Shown here piece by piece: positions 26,629 to 34,517 of a stretch of DNA of 64,000 bases; position 1 is the first letter of the stretch; each line of letters starts with the position of its first letter. The notes under the pieces were generated by a model. It was not told where the DNA came from. It saw only the letters and a list, made by a program, of their open reading frames with translations, and ran no database searches. The stretch is from Spirochaetota bacterium (lineage in GTDB: Bacteria > Spirochaetota > Spirochaetia > Treponematales > Rectinemataceae). Both the position numbers and the translations under genes were made by a program. The stretch spans positions 10,584 through 74,583 of the forward strand of contig JAPLSO010000015.1 in NCBI GenBank assembly GCA_026398595.1, in the 5' to 3' direction.

Positions 26629-26664
26629 AGCCTGCGGCTCAGCCTGCGGCTCAGCCTGCGGCTC
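26629..26664. repeat. 12-bp tandem repeat between vorC and mtgA
   Basis: Three exact copies of AGCCTGCGGCTC (26629-26640, 26641-26652, 26653-26664), followed by AGCCGCAGG, which is complementary to the unit. The array touches the vorC stop codon. The unit is itself partly palindromic and could fold in the RNA between the two genes. Confidence 0.85.
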
Positions 26665-27208
26665 AGCCGCAGGCCAGGCAAGCCTTTTTCCCGGCCTCGA
26701 TAGCCTCGAGGTTCTTGGGGATGAGACCGTGCTTGGAGGGAGGGAAAAAAGACTTGAGGATCATGTCGGCCAGGTCCAGCTTCACCGCTCCGGTGGCCTG
26801 ACTCAGGGCTCCGAGCATCACCATGTTGGCGATGCGGCCATCACCGATCTTCTCGGCTATCTCGTTGCAGGGGATATGAAGTATTCTGGCGTCGGGGCGG
26901 TTCGGGTCGGTCTTCACGAGGCTCGAGTTGAGGAGGATGAGCCCCCCTGGAGCGCACTTCTCCTCGGCTATCGCGATCGAATCCTGGCTCATGATGACGA
27001 CGGAATCGGCCTTGGCGACAATGGGGCTCGCGATCTCCTCCTCGCTGACGATCACGGACGCCCGGGCTATGCCGCCGCGCTTCTCCGCGCCGTAGAAAGG
27101 AAAGAAGGATACGATGAGACCCTCTTTCATGGCGGAGTAAACCCACATCTGGCCAAGGGAGATGACACCCTGGCCCCCGAAACCCGCGATAAATGTCTTT
27201 TCGGTCAT
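26663..27208 (-). CDS. vorC: 2-oxoacid:ferredoxin oxidoreductase gamma subunit
   Basis: A 181-residue POR gamma-type subunit, which binds and positions CoA-linked chemistry in 2-oxoacid oxidoreductases. Landmarks are GFGGQGVISLGQ at 9-20, YGAEKRGGIARASVIVS near 39-55, and an acidic/Gly stretch before RIANMVMLGAL near 125. It ends in KKACLACG, with two cysteines right at the C-terminus. It lies ten bases downstream of the beta subunit, last of the vorDBAC block. The stop lies inside a 12-base repeat array. Assignment to branched-chain rather than 2-oxoglutarate or pyruvate use rests on the neighbouring subunits and ptb-buk. Confidence 0.88.
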   Translation of the reverse strand: MTEKTFIAGFGGQGVISLGQMWVYSAMKEGLIVSFFPFYGAEKRGGIARASVIVSEEEIASPIVAKADSVVIMSQDSIAIAEEKCAPGGLILLNSSLVKTDPNRPDARILHIPCNEIAEKIGDGRIANMVMLGALSQATGAVKLDLADMILKSFFPPSKHGLIPKNLEAIEAGKKACLACG

Positions 27209-27218
27209 AGCGCCATCC

Positions 27219-27989
27219 TCACTTGGCCGCCGACGGAGAATCGGCCGCGGTGGACAGGGTATTCTTGATCTCGCCCAATGGATAGAAAGGGATCATGTTC
27301 TGCTGGAGCCAGTCGATGGAGTCGTGGGGGCTCAGCTTCCAGTTCGTTGGGCACTGGGAGAGGATCTCGACGAGCGTGAAGCCCTCGCCTTGCATCTGGG
27401 CATCGAAGGCCGTGCGGATCATCTTCTTCGTCTTCTTGATGTTGAGGGGAGTGTCGACCGCGCCGCGCGCGAGATACCGCGTTCCTCCGAGGGTGGAAAG
27501 GAGCTCGCAGACTTTGATGGGATAGCCCATAGTCTCCGGGTCGCGTCCCTTGGGCGCCGTAGTCGCGTACTGTCCCACCAGGGTCGTAGGCGCCATCTGC
27601 CCGCCTGTCATCCCGTAGATGGCGTTGTTGACGAAGATCGTGGTGAACTTCTCGCCGCGGTTAGCTGCGTGGATGATCTCGGCAGTGCCGATGGCGGCGA
27701 GGTCGCCGTCGCCCTGGTAGCAGACGACGAGGTGGTCGGGAAGCATGCGCTTGACGCCGGTCGCCGCGGCCGGAGTGCGGCCGTGGGCGGGCTGGACGGA
27801 ATCGAAGTCGAAGTACATGTCGGCGTAGATCGAGCAGCCCACGGGATTTGTGATGATGGCCTTGGTCTGCAGTCCCATTTCGTCGACAACCTCGGCGATC
27901 AATCTGTGAATGACGCCGTGGCCGCAGCCGGGACAGTACTTGGTCTGGATGGGCTTGAGGCTTTTAGGATGGCCGTATACTAGTTCCAT
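27219..27989 (-). CDS. vorA: 2-oxoacid:ferredoxin oxidoreductase beta subunit (TPP-binding)
   Basis: A 256-residue TPP-binding subunit that decarboxylates the 2-oxoacid and passes electrons to ferredoxin. CPGCGHGVIHRL at 19-30 is the family signature; YQGDGDLAAIG near 95-105 is the TPP/Mg site, with NNAIYGMTGGQMAPTT near 125-140. The start is the ATG at 27989, which has AAGGAG eight bases upstream and gives MELVYGHPKSLKP; an ATG 14 codons earlier would overlap the alpha subunit and lacks support. It lies 16 bases after vorB and ten before vorC. Confidence 0.93.
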   Translation of the reverse strand: MELVYGHPKSLKPIQTKYCPGCGHGVIHRLIAEVVDEMGLQTKAIITNPVGCSIYADMYFDFDSVQPAHGRTPAAATGVKRMLPDHLVVCYQGDGDLAAIGTAEIIHAANRGEKFTTIFVNNAIYGMTGGQMAPTTLVGQYATTAPKGRDPETMGYPIKVCELLSTLGGTRYLARGAVDTPLNIKKTKKMIRTAFDAQMQGEGFTLVEILSQCPTNWKLSPHDSIDWLQQNMIPFYPLGEIKNTLSTAADSPSAAK

Positions 27990-28005
27990 GATGAACTCCT
28001 TGGAT

Positions 28006-29073
28006 TCAGGCGCCGAGCATCCGCTCGGCAACAGCGAGGACTTCGTCCTCGTCGTAGATCATGCCGCCGACCCTGCCGTAATGCTGTACCGATGCCTGGC
28101 CGTTCACAGCGAGCCTGACATCCTCGACCATCTGTCCCATGCTCATCTCGACGGAGAGAAATTTCCTTCCCTTCACGGCGAGGGCATTCAGCCTTTCGTA
28201 AGGGAAGGGCCAGAGGGTTATTGGGCGGAAGAGGCCGATCTTGAGGCCCTTGGCCCGGGCTGTCTGGACCGTACTCATGGAGACGCGGGCCGAGGTGCCG
28301 TAGGCCACGAGGATCAGGTCCGCATCCTCGGTCTGGAGTTCCTCCCAGCGGCAGAGCTCCTTCTTGACCAGGTCGTACTTCTTCTCCCGCGCGAGGATCA
28401 AGAGTTCGAGTTTCTCCGGTTCGAGGTTGATGGAGGTTATATGGTTGGCCCCCACTCCCGGCCCGGTCTGGTTGCCCACGGCCCAGGGCTTGTTGGAAAG
28501 GGTCGCCGGGTCTATGGGCTTCGGGAGCCTGACCGCCTCCATCATCTGCCCGATGAGGCCGTCGGCGAGGATGAGGACGGGGATCCTGTAGCGGTCCGAG
28601 ATTTCAAACCCTTCGTAGGTGAGGTCGGCGGCTTCCTGAACGCCCTTGGGCGCCAGGACGATGGTGTGGTAGTCGCCGTGGCCGCCGCCCCTGGTCGACT
28701 GGAAGTAATCGCCCTGGGACGGGGCTATGCCGCCAAGGCCCGGCCCGGCCCTGACGACGTTGACGATGAGGGCGGGGAGATCCGCCCCGCAGAGGTAGGA
28801 GATTCCCTCCTGCTTGAGCGAGATGCCGGGGCTCGAGGACGAAGTCATCGCCCGGGCGCCCGTGGAGGCCGCGCCATAGACCATGTTAATGGCGGCCACC
28901 TCGCTTTCGGCCTGGATGAAAACCCTGCCGGCGGGAGGCATATTCGTCGCCATGTAGGCGATCAACTCGTTCTGCGGCGTGATGGGGTAGCCGAAATAGG
29001 CCTGACAGCCCGCCCGCATCGCGGCTTCGCCGATTGCCTCGTTGCCTTTCATGAGGCGCGTTTCGTTATCCAT
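28006..29073 (-). CDS. vorB: 3-methyl-2-oxobutanoate dehydrogenase (ferredoxin) alpha subunit
   Basis: A 355-residue alpha subunit. It begins with the family pattern KGNEAIGEAAMRAGCQAYFG and continues through GYPITPQNE, QAESEVAAINMVYGAASTGARAMTSSSSPG (substrate and TPP contact region near 55-85) and GDYFQSTRGGGHGDY near 120-134. Length and motifs match the VorB type, which oxidises branched-chain 2-oxoacids derived from Val, Leu and Ile to acyl-CoA. It follows the ferredoxin gene by 12 bases. Substrate preference is inferred from VorB-like length and from the Ptb-Buk partners; 2-oxoglutarate (KorA) is the main alternative. Confidence 0.9.
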   Translation of the reverse strand: MDNETRLMKGNEAIGEAAMRAGCQAYFGYPITPQNELIAYMATNMPPAGRVFIQAESEVAAINMVYGAASTGARAMTSSSSPGISLKQEGISYLCGADLPALIVNVVRAGPGLGGIAPSQGDYFQSTRGGGHGDYHTIVLAPKGVQEAADLTYEGFEISDRYRIPVLILADGLIGQMMEAVRLPKPIDPATLSNKPWAVGNQTGPGVGANHITSINLEPEKLELLILAREKKYDLVKKELCRWEELQTEDADLILVAYGTSARVSMSTVQTARAKGLKIGLFRPITLWPFPYERLNALAVKGRKFLSVEMSMGQMVEDVRLAVNGQASVQHYGRVGGMIYDEDEVLAVAERMLGA

Positions 29074-29085
29074 GATCGCCTCCTC

Positions 29086-29301
29086 CTAGAGTTTGTAGAC
29101 CGTGATCGCCACGTCGGGGCAGACCTGAAAACAGTTGCCGCAGGCGATGCACTTTTCGGGGGCTATGGGCATGGAAGGATAGTAGCCCCAAGAATTGGGT
29201 TTGGAATCGGGCCCGAGCACCTTCACGGGACAGGCTCGCACGCAGAGCAGACAGCCTTTGCATCGCTCCCGGTCGATAACCGGCTTCCCCTTGTTCACCA
29301 T
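29086..29301 (-). CDS. vorD: 2[4Fe-4S] ferredoxin subunit of the 2-oxoacid oxidoreductase
   Basis: A 71-residue ferredoxin-like subunit with two classic clusters: CKGCLLCVRACP near 14-25 and CIACGNCFQVCP near 51-62. It carries electrons from the TPP centre to soluble ferredoxin. The spacer between clusters (GPDSKPNSWGYYPSMP) is typical of the delta subunits of KorD/VorD. It is the first vor gene, 22 bases after ptb, and starts MVNKGKPVIDRERC. Confidence 0.93.
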   Translation of the reverse strand: MVNKGKPVIDRERCKGCLLCVRACPVKVLGPDSKPNSWGYYPSMPIAPEKCIACGNCFQVCPDVAITVYKL

Positions 29302-29323
29302 GCTGGACTCCTTTGCGCCTGCG

Positions 29324-30244
29324 TCAGCCGGCCCGTCTGCCCACGAGGGCGGCGAGGGCTATCGAGGCCAGTTTTGTTTCCGCTGCATCGGAGCGGCTCG
29401 TGAGGATGACGGGTTTAGCCGCACCCATGACGATTCCCGCACCCTTGGCCTGGGCCAGATCGAGCAGGCATTTGTAGAGAATGTTCCCCGCCTCGATGTC
29501 CGGGGCGATCAGGATATCAGCGTCCCCCGCCACTTCGGATTGGATTCGCTTGATCCTGGCGCTCTCTGCGCTTATGGCGTTGTCGAGCGCGAGCGGTCCG
29601 TCGACCAGGCAGCCGGGTATCTGACCCCTGCGGTTCATCTGGCTCAAGACAGCCGCGACAGCCGTCCAGGGCATCTTCTCGGCGTTCACCTTCTCCACGG
29701 CCGCGAGGAGGGCGACCTTGGGCCTTTCGATCCCGATGGCCGCGGCGACCTTGACCGCCGACGCGATGATGTCGACGAAAGCCAAAAGATCGGGGGCGAT
29801 GTTGATGGCCGCGTCGCTCAGGATGAGGAGCTTGTGATAGGTGGGGACTTCCAAGACCGCCACATGGCTTGCGAGGCGGCCGGCATTGATGCCTGTCTCC
29901 TTGTTGAGGACGGCCTTGAGGAGTATGGATGTGTCGATGATACCCTTCATCAGGAAGTCGGCCCGGCCCGATTTGACGAGTCCGACGGCTATGGCTGCCG
30001 CCGAAGGAAGATCCGGCGCGGGAATCAGTTCGAATCGCGAGATATCGAGGCCCTTTTTATCCCTGGCCTCTGCGGCCGCCGCGGCAATAGCCCCTGGATC
30101 GCCGACCAGAATAGGTTCGGCTATGCCTGCCTCGTAGGCCGTGACCACGGCCTCCAGCACCGAAGATTCCTGGGAGGCTGCCACTGCCAGCCTCGTGCGG
30201 CCCGCGGCGGCCGCGGCCGATAGTATTCCGGCTATGCTCTTCAT
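29324..30244 (-). CDS. ptb: Phosphate butyryltransferase-type acyltransferase
   Basis: A 306-residue enzyme of the PTA/PTB family that exchanges CoA for phosphate on a short acyl group. The start at 30244 overlaps the buk stop (ATGA). Family patterns include AVAASQESSVLEAV near 20-33, PILVGDP near 44, FLMKGIIDTSILLKAVLN near 97-114, DGPLALDNAISAESARIK near 218-235 and GNILYKCLLDLAQAKGAGIVMG split near 258-280. Paired with buk and vorDBAC it would convert branched-chain acyl-CoA from VorABCD to an acyl phosphate. Whether it prefers butyryl, isobutyryl or isovaleryl cannot be told from sequence. Confidence 0.92.
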   Translation of the reverse strand: MKSIAGILSAAAAAGRTRLAVAASQESSVLEAVVTAYEAGIAEPILVGDPGAIAAAAAEARDKKGLDISRFELIPAPDLPSAAAIAVGLVKSGRADFLMKGIIDTSILLKAVLNKETGINAGRLASHVAVLEVPTYHKLLILSDAAINIAPDLLAFVDIIASAVKVAAAIGIERPKVALLAAVEKVNAEKMPWTAVAAVLSQMNRRGQIPGCLVDGPLALDNAISAESARIKRIQSEVAGDADILIAPDIEAGNILYKCLLDLAQAKGAGIVMGAAKPVILTSRSDAAETKLASIALAALVGRRAG

Positions 30245-31314
30245 GGCAGGTAGTCCTCGACGCGAAGTGCGCCCGAGAGCGCCCCATAGCCCGCCTGGGC
30301 CAAGGCTTCGAGTTCGCCCTCGCCGGGGTAGACGACGATGGGAGCGATGAAGGAGCACATCGCCTTGAGGCTCTCGACTATCTCCTTGCCGTAGGCAATG
30401 CCGCCGGTGAGTATGATGGCGTCCACCTTCCCATAGGCGGCTGCCGCAAGGGCGCCGATGGCCTTGCCGACCTGGTAGATGAAGGCTTTGTAGTAGAGGA
30501 TTCCCTCGGGATCTCCAGCCCTGTACAGTTTCTCGACGTCCCTCATATCGTTGGTGCCGAGGAAGGAGACCATGCCGCCCTCTCCCGTTATCATCCTCAA
30601 GACTTCCTTTTCGGAATACCTGCCGGAAAAACAAAGTTTCGCGAGTGCGGCCGCGGGCAATGTACCCGAACGCTCCGGGCCGAAAGGCCCTTCCCCGTTG
30701 AGGCCGTTATTCACGTCGACGACCTTGCCTGCCATATGCAAGCCCACAGTCACCCCGCCGCCCATATGGGCAATGATGAGGTTCAGATCCTCATACTTTC
30801 TGCCCTCAGCCGCGGCGAAACGCCGAGCGACGGCCTTATGGTTAAGAGCGTGAAATATGGAAATCCTCGAAAACAACTTGTGGCCCGACACTCTGGCCAG
30901 ATCGGAAAGTTCATCCACCACGATGGGATCGGCTATAAATGCGGGTATACCGAGGGGGAAGGCTATGCCGTCTGCCAGGAGGGCACCTAAGTTGGAGGCG
31001 TGATCGCCGTACCTAGCCGCGAGGAGATCGGCCTTCATGGCCTCGTCGACTCTGTAAACGCCGCTGGGTATCGGGTGGAGGCCCCCTCCCCTGCCGACGA
31101 CGGCGACCAGCCTGTGCAGATCGAAGTCGACGGAGGCAAGTTTCGCCATGATGGCCTTCCGCCTGAAATCGTACTGCGAGGCAGTGGTCTTGAAGACGGC
31201 CAGTTCTTCCGACGAATGGCTCAGCGTGTTGTCGAAGATACGGTTCTCGCCTTCAAAGACCGCCATTTTGGTGGAAGTAGATCCCGGATTGATGACGAGT
31301 ACGGATTGAACCAT
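30241..31314 (-). CDS. buk: Butyrate (branched-chain acyl) kinase
   Basis: A 357-residue ASKHA-fold acyl kinase that makes ATP from an acyl phosphate and ADP. NPGSTSTKMAVF at 9-20 is the phosphate-1 motif. VVGRGGGLHPIPSGVY near 73-88, FHALNHKAVARRFA near 155-168, IIAHMGGGVTVG near 180-191 and AIILTGGIAYG near 309-319 follow in the family order. It is the first gene of the buk-ptb-vorDBAC operon, with a clear promoter and a large palindrome upstream. Ptb and Buk together give substrate-level phosphorylation from amino-acid or butyrate fermentation. Confidence 0.94.
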   Translation of the reverse strand: MVQSVLVINPGSTSTKMAVFEGENRIFDNTLSHSSEELAVFKTTASQYDFRRKAIMAKLASVDFDLHRLVAVVGRGGGLHPIPSGVYRVDEAMKADLLAARYGDHASNLGALLADGIAFPLGIPAFIADPIVVDELSDLARVSGHKLFSRISIFHALNHKAVARRFAAAEGRKYEDLNLIIAHMGGGVTVGLHMAGKVVDVNNGLNGEGPFGPERSGTLPAAALAKLCFSGRYSEKEVLRMITGEGGMVSFLGTNDMRDVEKLYRAGDPEGILYYKAFIYQVGKAIGALAAAAYGKVDAIILTGGIAYGKEIVESLKAMCSFIAPIVVYPGEGELEALAQAGYGALSGALRVEDYLP

Positions 31315-31344
31315 CGGTTCCTTTCCTTGGGTCAGTATAATCCG

Positions 31345-31372
31345 AGTATAGCACTTATTCCGGGCTTGACAA
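31345..31372 (-). promoter_or_regulatory. buk-ptb-vor promoter
   Basis: On the minus strand TTGTCA (31367-31372), 16 bases, then TATACT (31345-31350), each five of six. The start of buk (31314) is about 30 bases from the -10, with AAGGAAAGGAACC as ribosome site. Confidence 0.75.
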
Positions 31373-31383
31373 GAGATTTAATG

Positions 31384-31412
31384 CATTATTTGAAAGCACG
31401 TTTCAAATAATG
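31384..31412. promoter_or_regulatory. Perfect 12-bp inverted repeat upstream of the buk promoter
   Basis: CATTATTTGAAA (31384-31395), the five-base spacer GCACG, and TTTCAAATAATG (31401-31412) form an exact dyad 11 bases upstream of the -35. No T run follows on either strand, so it is not the ftsH terminator. Its form and place suggest a dimeric regulator, perhaps one sensing acyl-CoA or amino-acid supply. The regulator is unknown. Confidence 0.75.
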
Positions 31413-31436
31413 AAACGATATTCCCGAACTGTCCCT

Positions 31437-33275
31437 TTAGCAGACCTTGCATTCGCTTGATTCGTTCAACACGGCCATGAACTCCTCGCCCGTCAAGGTT
31501 TCCTTCTTGAGGAGGCATTCCGTGAGCTCATCGAGCTTGGTCCTGTTCTCCTTGAGGATGCCCATCGCCCTGGCGTAGGACGCGTTGATAATCTTCAAAA
31601 CCTCATCGTCTATCTTGGCCGCGGTCTGGGGTGAGACGAGGAGCGTCGTATCTTCGCCGAGATAGGGATTGTTGTTGGTCTCGAGGGCCATCATGCCGAA
31701 GGCTTCGCTCATGCCGAACCGGGTGACCATGGCCCGTGCCATCTTCGTCGCCTGTTCGATGTCGTTGGAAGCCCCCGAGGTCACGGTGTCGAAGACAAGT
31801 TCCTCGGCCGCTCTGCCGCCCATGAGGGTAGCTACCTTGTCGAGTGCCTGCTCTTTGCTGAGCAATATCTGTTCACCCTCGTCCAACTGCATCGTATAAC
31901 CGAGGGCGCCCGAGGTCCTGGGCACGATGTTTATCTTGTGAACCGGTGCGGAGTTCTTCTGTTTGGCGGCGACAAGGGCATGGCCTATTTCGTGGTAGGC
32001 TATCGTGCGTTTGTCCTTCGTCGAGATGACGGCGTTCTTGCGCGCATAGCCAGCGATGACTACTTCGACGGACTCATCGAGGTCGCTCTGGATTACCTCC
32101 TGCCGCCCCAACTTCACGGCCCTTAAGGCAGCCTCGTTGATGAGATTGGCGAGATCGGCGCCCGAGGCGCCCGAAGTAGCCCTGGCTATGGCGTTGAAAT
32201 CAACGCCCTGGCCTATCTTCACATCCTTGGCATGGACCTCGAGGATGGCTTCCCTGCCAGCCAGATCAGGTAGTTCCACCGGAATGCGGCGGTCGAAACG
32301 TCCAGGCCGCAGGAGAGCCTTGTCTAGGGTTTCCGGCCTGTTGGTGGCCGCCAGGATGACGACGCCCTTGTCGGCTTCGAAACCGTCCATCTCGGTTAGG
32401 AGCTGGTTCAGGGTCTGCTCACGTTCATCGTTGCCGCCGAAGCCTCCCACGTTCCGCGTCTTGCCGATTGTATCGATCTCGTCGATGAACACGATACAGG
32501 GCGCCTTCTCCTTGGCCTGCTTGAAAAGATCGCGGACCCGGGCTGCCCCCATGCCTACGAACATCTCCACGAATTCCGGGCCTGATATGGAGAAAAAGGG
32601 GACTTTGGATTCCCCGGCCACGGCCTTGGCCAGAAGGGTCTTCCCTGTGCCCGGAGGCCCTACGAGGAGAGCTCCCCTGGGGACTCTGGCGCCGATCTCC
32701 TTGTATTTCCCGGGATCGTGGAGGAAGTCCACGATCTCCTTGAGAGCTTCCTTGGCTTCATCCTCGCCGGCAACATCGGCGAAGGATTTCCCGGTCTGGG
32801 CTTCCACATATATTTTCGCCTTGCTGCCGCCGAAGGACATGGCGTTGCCCATACCGCCCATCTTGCCGGCCAGCTTACTGGAGAGGAGTTGTCCTATACC
32901 CATGAAGAGGACGAAAGGCAGTATCCAGCTGAGGAGGGAGAGGAGGGGGGAATTCTCCTTGGGAATCACCTGGCTGAACTCGACGCCGGCGGAGTAGAGT
33001 CTGTCGACGAGCTCGGGATCATCGACACGCCCGGTCACATAGATGACTTCCTTGCCTTCTGAGTCCTTAGCCGTGTAGCGGATCTGGTTCGTGTCTATCT
33101 GAACTTTCTTGACCGCGCCCGAACTCACCTGGGAGAGGAAGTTGTGGTAGTCGGTCTGTATGATAGTCTCGGACGTCAAGGCCGGCATGATGAAGGTGTT
33201 GAGGACGATGATAACGAGGAGCACGATCCCGTAGTAGTAGTATAAAGACTTCTTGGGATTGTTCTGGACTTTCAA
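31437..33275 (-). CDS. ftsH: ATP-dependent zinc metalloprotease FtsH
   Basis: A membrane-anchored AAA protease that degrades misfolded membrane proteins and regulators. I place the start at the TTG at 33275: AAGGAG lies six bases upstream and the product (612 residues) begins just before the first membrane helix (YYYYGIVLLVIIVLNTFIMP). A longer frame to 33392 exists but runs over the upstream terminator tail. Two N-terminal helices flank a periplasmic segment. The AAA domain carries GPPGTGKT, FIDEID and the second region of homology (ATNRPETLDKALLRPGRFDR). The protease domain has HEIGH with the distal Asp in SGASNDIEQAT. It ends in ECKVC, an unusual Cys-containing tail. Confidence 0.96.
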   Translation of the reverse strand: MKVQNNPKKSLYYYYGIVLLVIIVLNTFIMPALTSETIIQTDYHNFLSQVSSGAVKKVQIDTNQIRYTAKDSEGKEVIYVTGRVDDPELVDRLYSAGVEFSQVIPKENSPLLSLLSWILPFVLFMGIGQLLSSKLAGKMGGMGNAMSFGGSKAKIYVEAQTGKSFADVAGEDEAKEALKEIVDFLHDPGKYKEIGARVPRGALLVGPPGTGKTLLAKAVAGESKVPFFSISGPEFVEMFVGMGAARVRDLFKQAKEKAPCIVFIDEIDTIGKTRNVGGFGGNDEREQTLNQLLTEMDGFEADKGVVILAATNRPETLDKALLRPGRFDRRIPVELPDLAGREAILEVHAKDVKIGQGVDFNAIARATSGASGADLANLINEAALRAVKLGRQEVIQSDLDESVEVVIAGYARKNAVISTKDKRTIAYHEIGHALVAAKQKNSAPVHKINIVPRTSGALGYTMQLDEGEQILLSKEQALDKVATLMGGRAAEELVFDTVTSGASNDIEQATKMARAMVTRFGMSEAFGMMALETNNNPYLGEDTTLLVSPQTAAKIDDEVLKIINASYARAMGILKENRTKLDELTECLLKKETLTGEEFMAVLNESSECKVC

Positions 33276-33378
33276 ATTCTTCTCCTTAAGGGGCAGGAGG
33301 CGAGACTGCCATCTCTGTTGGGCGCCCCGGATGTTCTTCTTAAAATATACTAGGATCAGACCAAAAAAGCATTCGAGC

Positions 33379-33408
33379 AAAAAAAAGACCACCCAAAGGG
33401 TGATCTTT
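33379..33408 (-). terminator. Intrinsic terminator upstream of ftsH
   Basis: On the minus strand a ten-base stem (AAGATCACCC at 33398-33407 with GGGTGGTCTT at 33385-33394, one G-T pair, three-base loop) runs into eight T residues. It ends the transcript of the small ribosomal-type gene at 33428 and separates it from ftsH. Confidence 0.85.
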
Positions 33409-33427
33409 CAGCAAAAATAAGCGACTA

Positions 33428-33523
33428 TCAGGTAACTCTGGTCTTGTGCCGATTCAATCTTCTCTTCTTCTTCCGCTTGTGTGTCGCTATTTTCTTAAGC
33501 TTTCGCTTTCTACCACAGGGCAC
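33428..33523 (-). CDS. 31-residue basic protein of the AURKAIP1/COX24 (mS38/bS22-like) family
   Basis: A very small gene starting with GTG at 33523, with AAGGAG seven bases upstream. The product (MPCGRKRKLKKIATHKRKKK, then RRLNRHKTRVT) has the Lys/Arg-rich pattern with IATHKRKKKRRLNRHK that I know from AURKAIP1/COX24-domain proteins of Bacteroidetes and spirochaetes. Related proteins (mitochondrial mS38, bacterial bS22) bind the decoding region of the small ribosomal subunit. A terminator begins about 20 bases after the stop. It lies between the P-loop/Gls24-like gene and ftsH. Longer readings of the frame lack ribosome sites. Confidence 0.75.
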   Translation of the reverse strand: MPCGRKRKLKKIATHKRKKKRRLNRHKTRVT

Positions 33524-33620
33524 GACTGTTCTCCTTGGATACGTTTGCCACGAAGTGAGGCTCATCCACCGCGCAACATCGTCTATAGTACATGGATCGC
33601 CAAGGATCGTCAATATGTCT

Positions 33621-34505
33621 TCAACGCTTGGATACGTGCTTCTTTCTCGTCGTCAACCTATCGATGACGATGTTGACCTCGGCGATAAGAATTCCGGTGA
33701 AGCGCTCGATCGAGTCGACGATGTACTCCTGGAGAGCATGGGCATTGGAGGCCAGCCTGGTTCCGAAGGGTACTTCGAGGACGACCGTTATCCTGTAACC
33801 CTGACTGTCCTCTTTTATCGCCAGACGCTTGACCTTGACCGTTGAGTCGTACTCGTCGACGCAGTGTACGACCATCTGGGAGAGAGCTGCCTCCGAAATG
33901 GCCACCCTGCCCCGCTTGGTGTATTCGGGCCGGACGACGGCCTTCTCGTAGATCTTGGGCAGGGAGACTCCGGTGCCGAAGCTCCGCTTCAGGAAGACAC
34001 GCACGCTGTCGTAGAAGATCGAGGGGTAGTACTTTCGGATCTCCAGGGCCGGTACCGGGATGACATGTTTACCTTCGACCTGCCTGGATTGCATGGCCTT
34101 CTCAATCTCCTCCTTGGTCGCGATGTCCTCGATCTTGGTGATCTTGAAGGGCTGGGGTATCTGGAGGCGCTCGCAGATGCGCTGGACCATCTTTTCGCTC
34201 GTCCCGATAACGAGGATCTTGCGGAACTTGGAGCGCTGGAGTGCCTTGGCCACCTCATCCCTGTGGACTTTCTCGTGGAAGAGGGCTGTCTTGACCGCTC
34301 CCAGGTAGAGCGCTTCTTTCTTGGCCGATTTGCCGGCGATGAGTTGGTCGCCTTCTATGAGGAGGCCGTCGTCGATAATCATCTCGATACCGTATTTCTG
34401 GGCGACGAGCTTAGCCCTGAAGCTCTTTCCCGTCCCCGTCGAGCCGACGAGAGCATAAACCCTGACTCCCCGAAGAAGCCAGAAAAGCGCGTTAAAAAGT
34501 CTCAT
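33621..34505 (-). CDS. P-loop NTPase fused to an Asp23/Gls24-like domain
   Basis: A 294-residue protein. Walker A GSTGTGKS is at 21-28, followed by IIDDGLLIEGDQLIAGKSAKKEA, so the N-terminal 150 residues look like a small kinase-like NTPase; no obvious Walker B is seen beyond ILVIGT. A linker near 150-195 (VEGKHVIPVPALEIRKYYPS) leads to about 90 residues resembling the Asp23/Gls24 envelope-stress domain (GRVAISEAALSQMVVHCVDE and DSIERFTGILIAEVNIVID). The function is not known; such domains may act in envelope stress or dosage of wall enzymes. It lies 12 bases downstream of the membrane protein gene at 34518. Confidence 0.65.
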   Translation of the reverse strand: MRLFNALFWLLRGVRVYALVGSTGTGKSFRAKLVAQKYGIEMIIDDGLLIEGDQLIAGKSAKKEALYLGAVKTALFHEKVHRDEVAKALQRSKFRKILVIGTSEKMVQRICERLQIPQPFKITKIEDIATKEEIEKAMQSRQVEGKHVIPVPALEIRKYYPSIFYDSVRVFLKRSFGTGVSLPKIYEKAVVRPEYTKRGRVAISEAALSQMVVHCVDEYDSTVKVKRLAIKEDSQGYRITVVLEVPFGTRLASNAHALQEYIVDSIERFTGILIAEVNIVIDRLTTRKKHVSKR

Positions 34506-34517
34506 GATCCAAAATCA

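Noticed and set aside
29324-30634. A 436-residue reading of ptb
   Set aside because: The extra N-terminus is antisense-like shadow of buk; the ATG at 30244 overlaps the buk stop and gives a normal Ptb.
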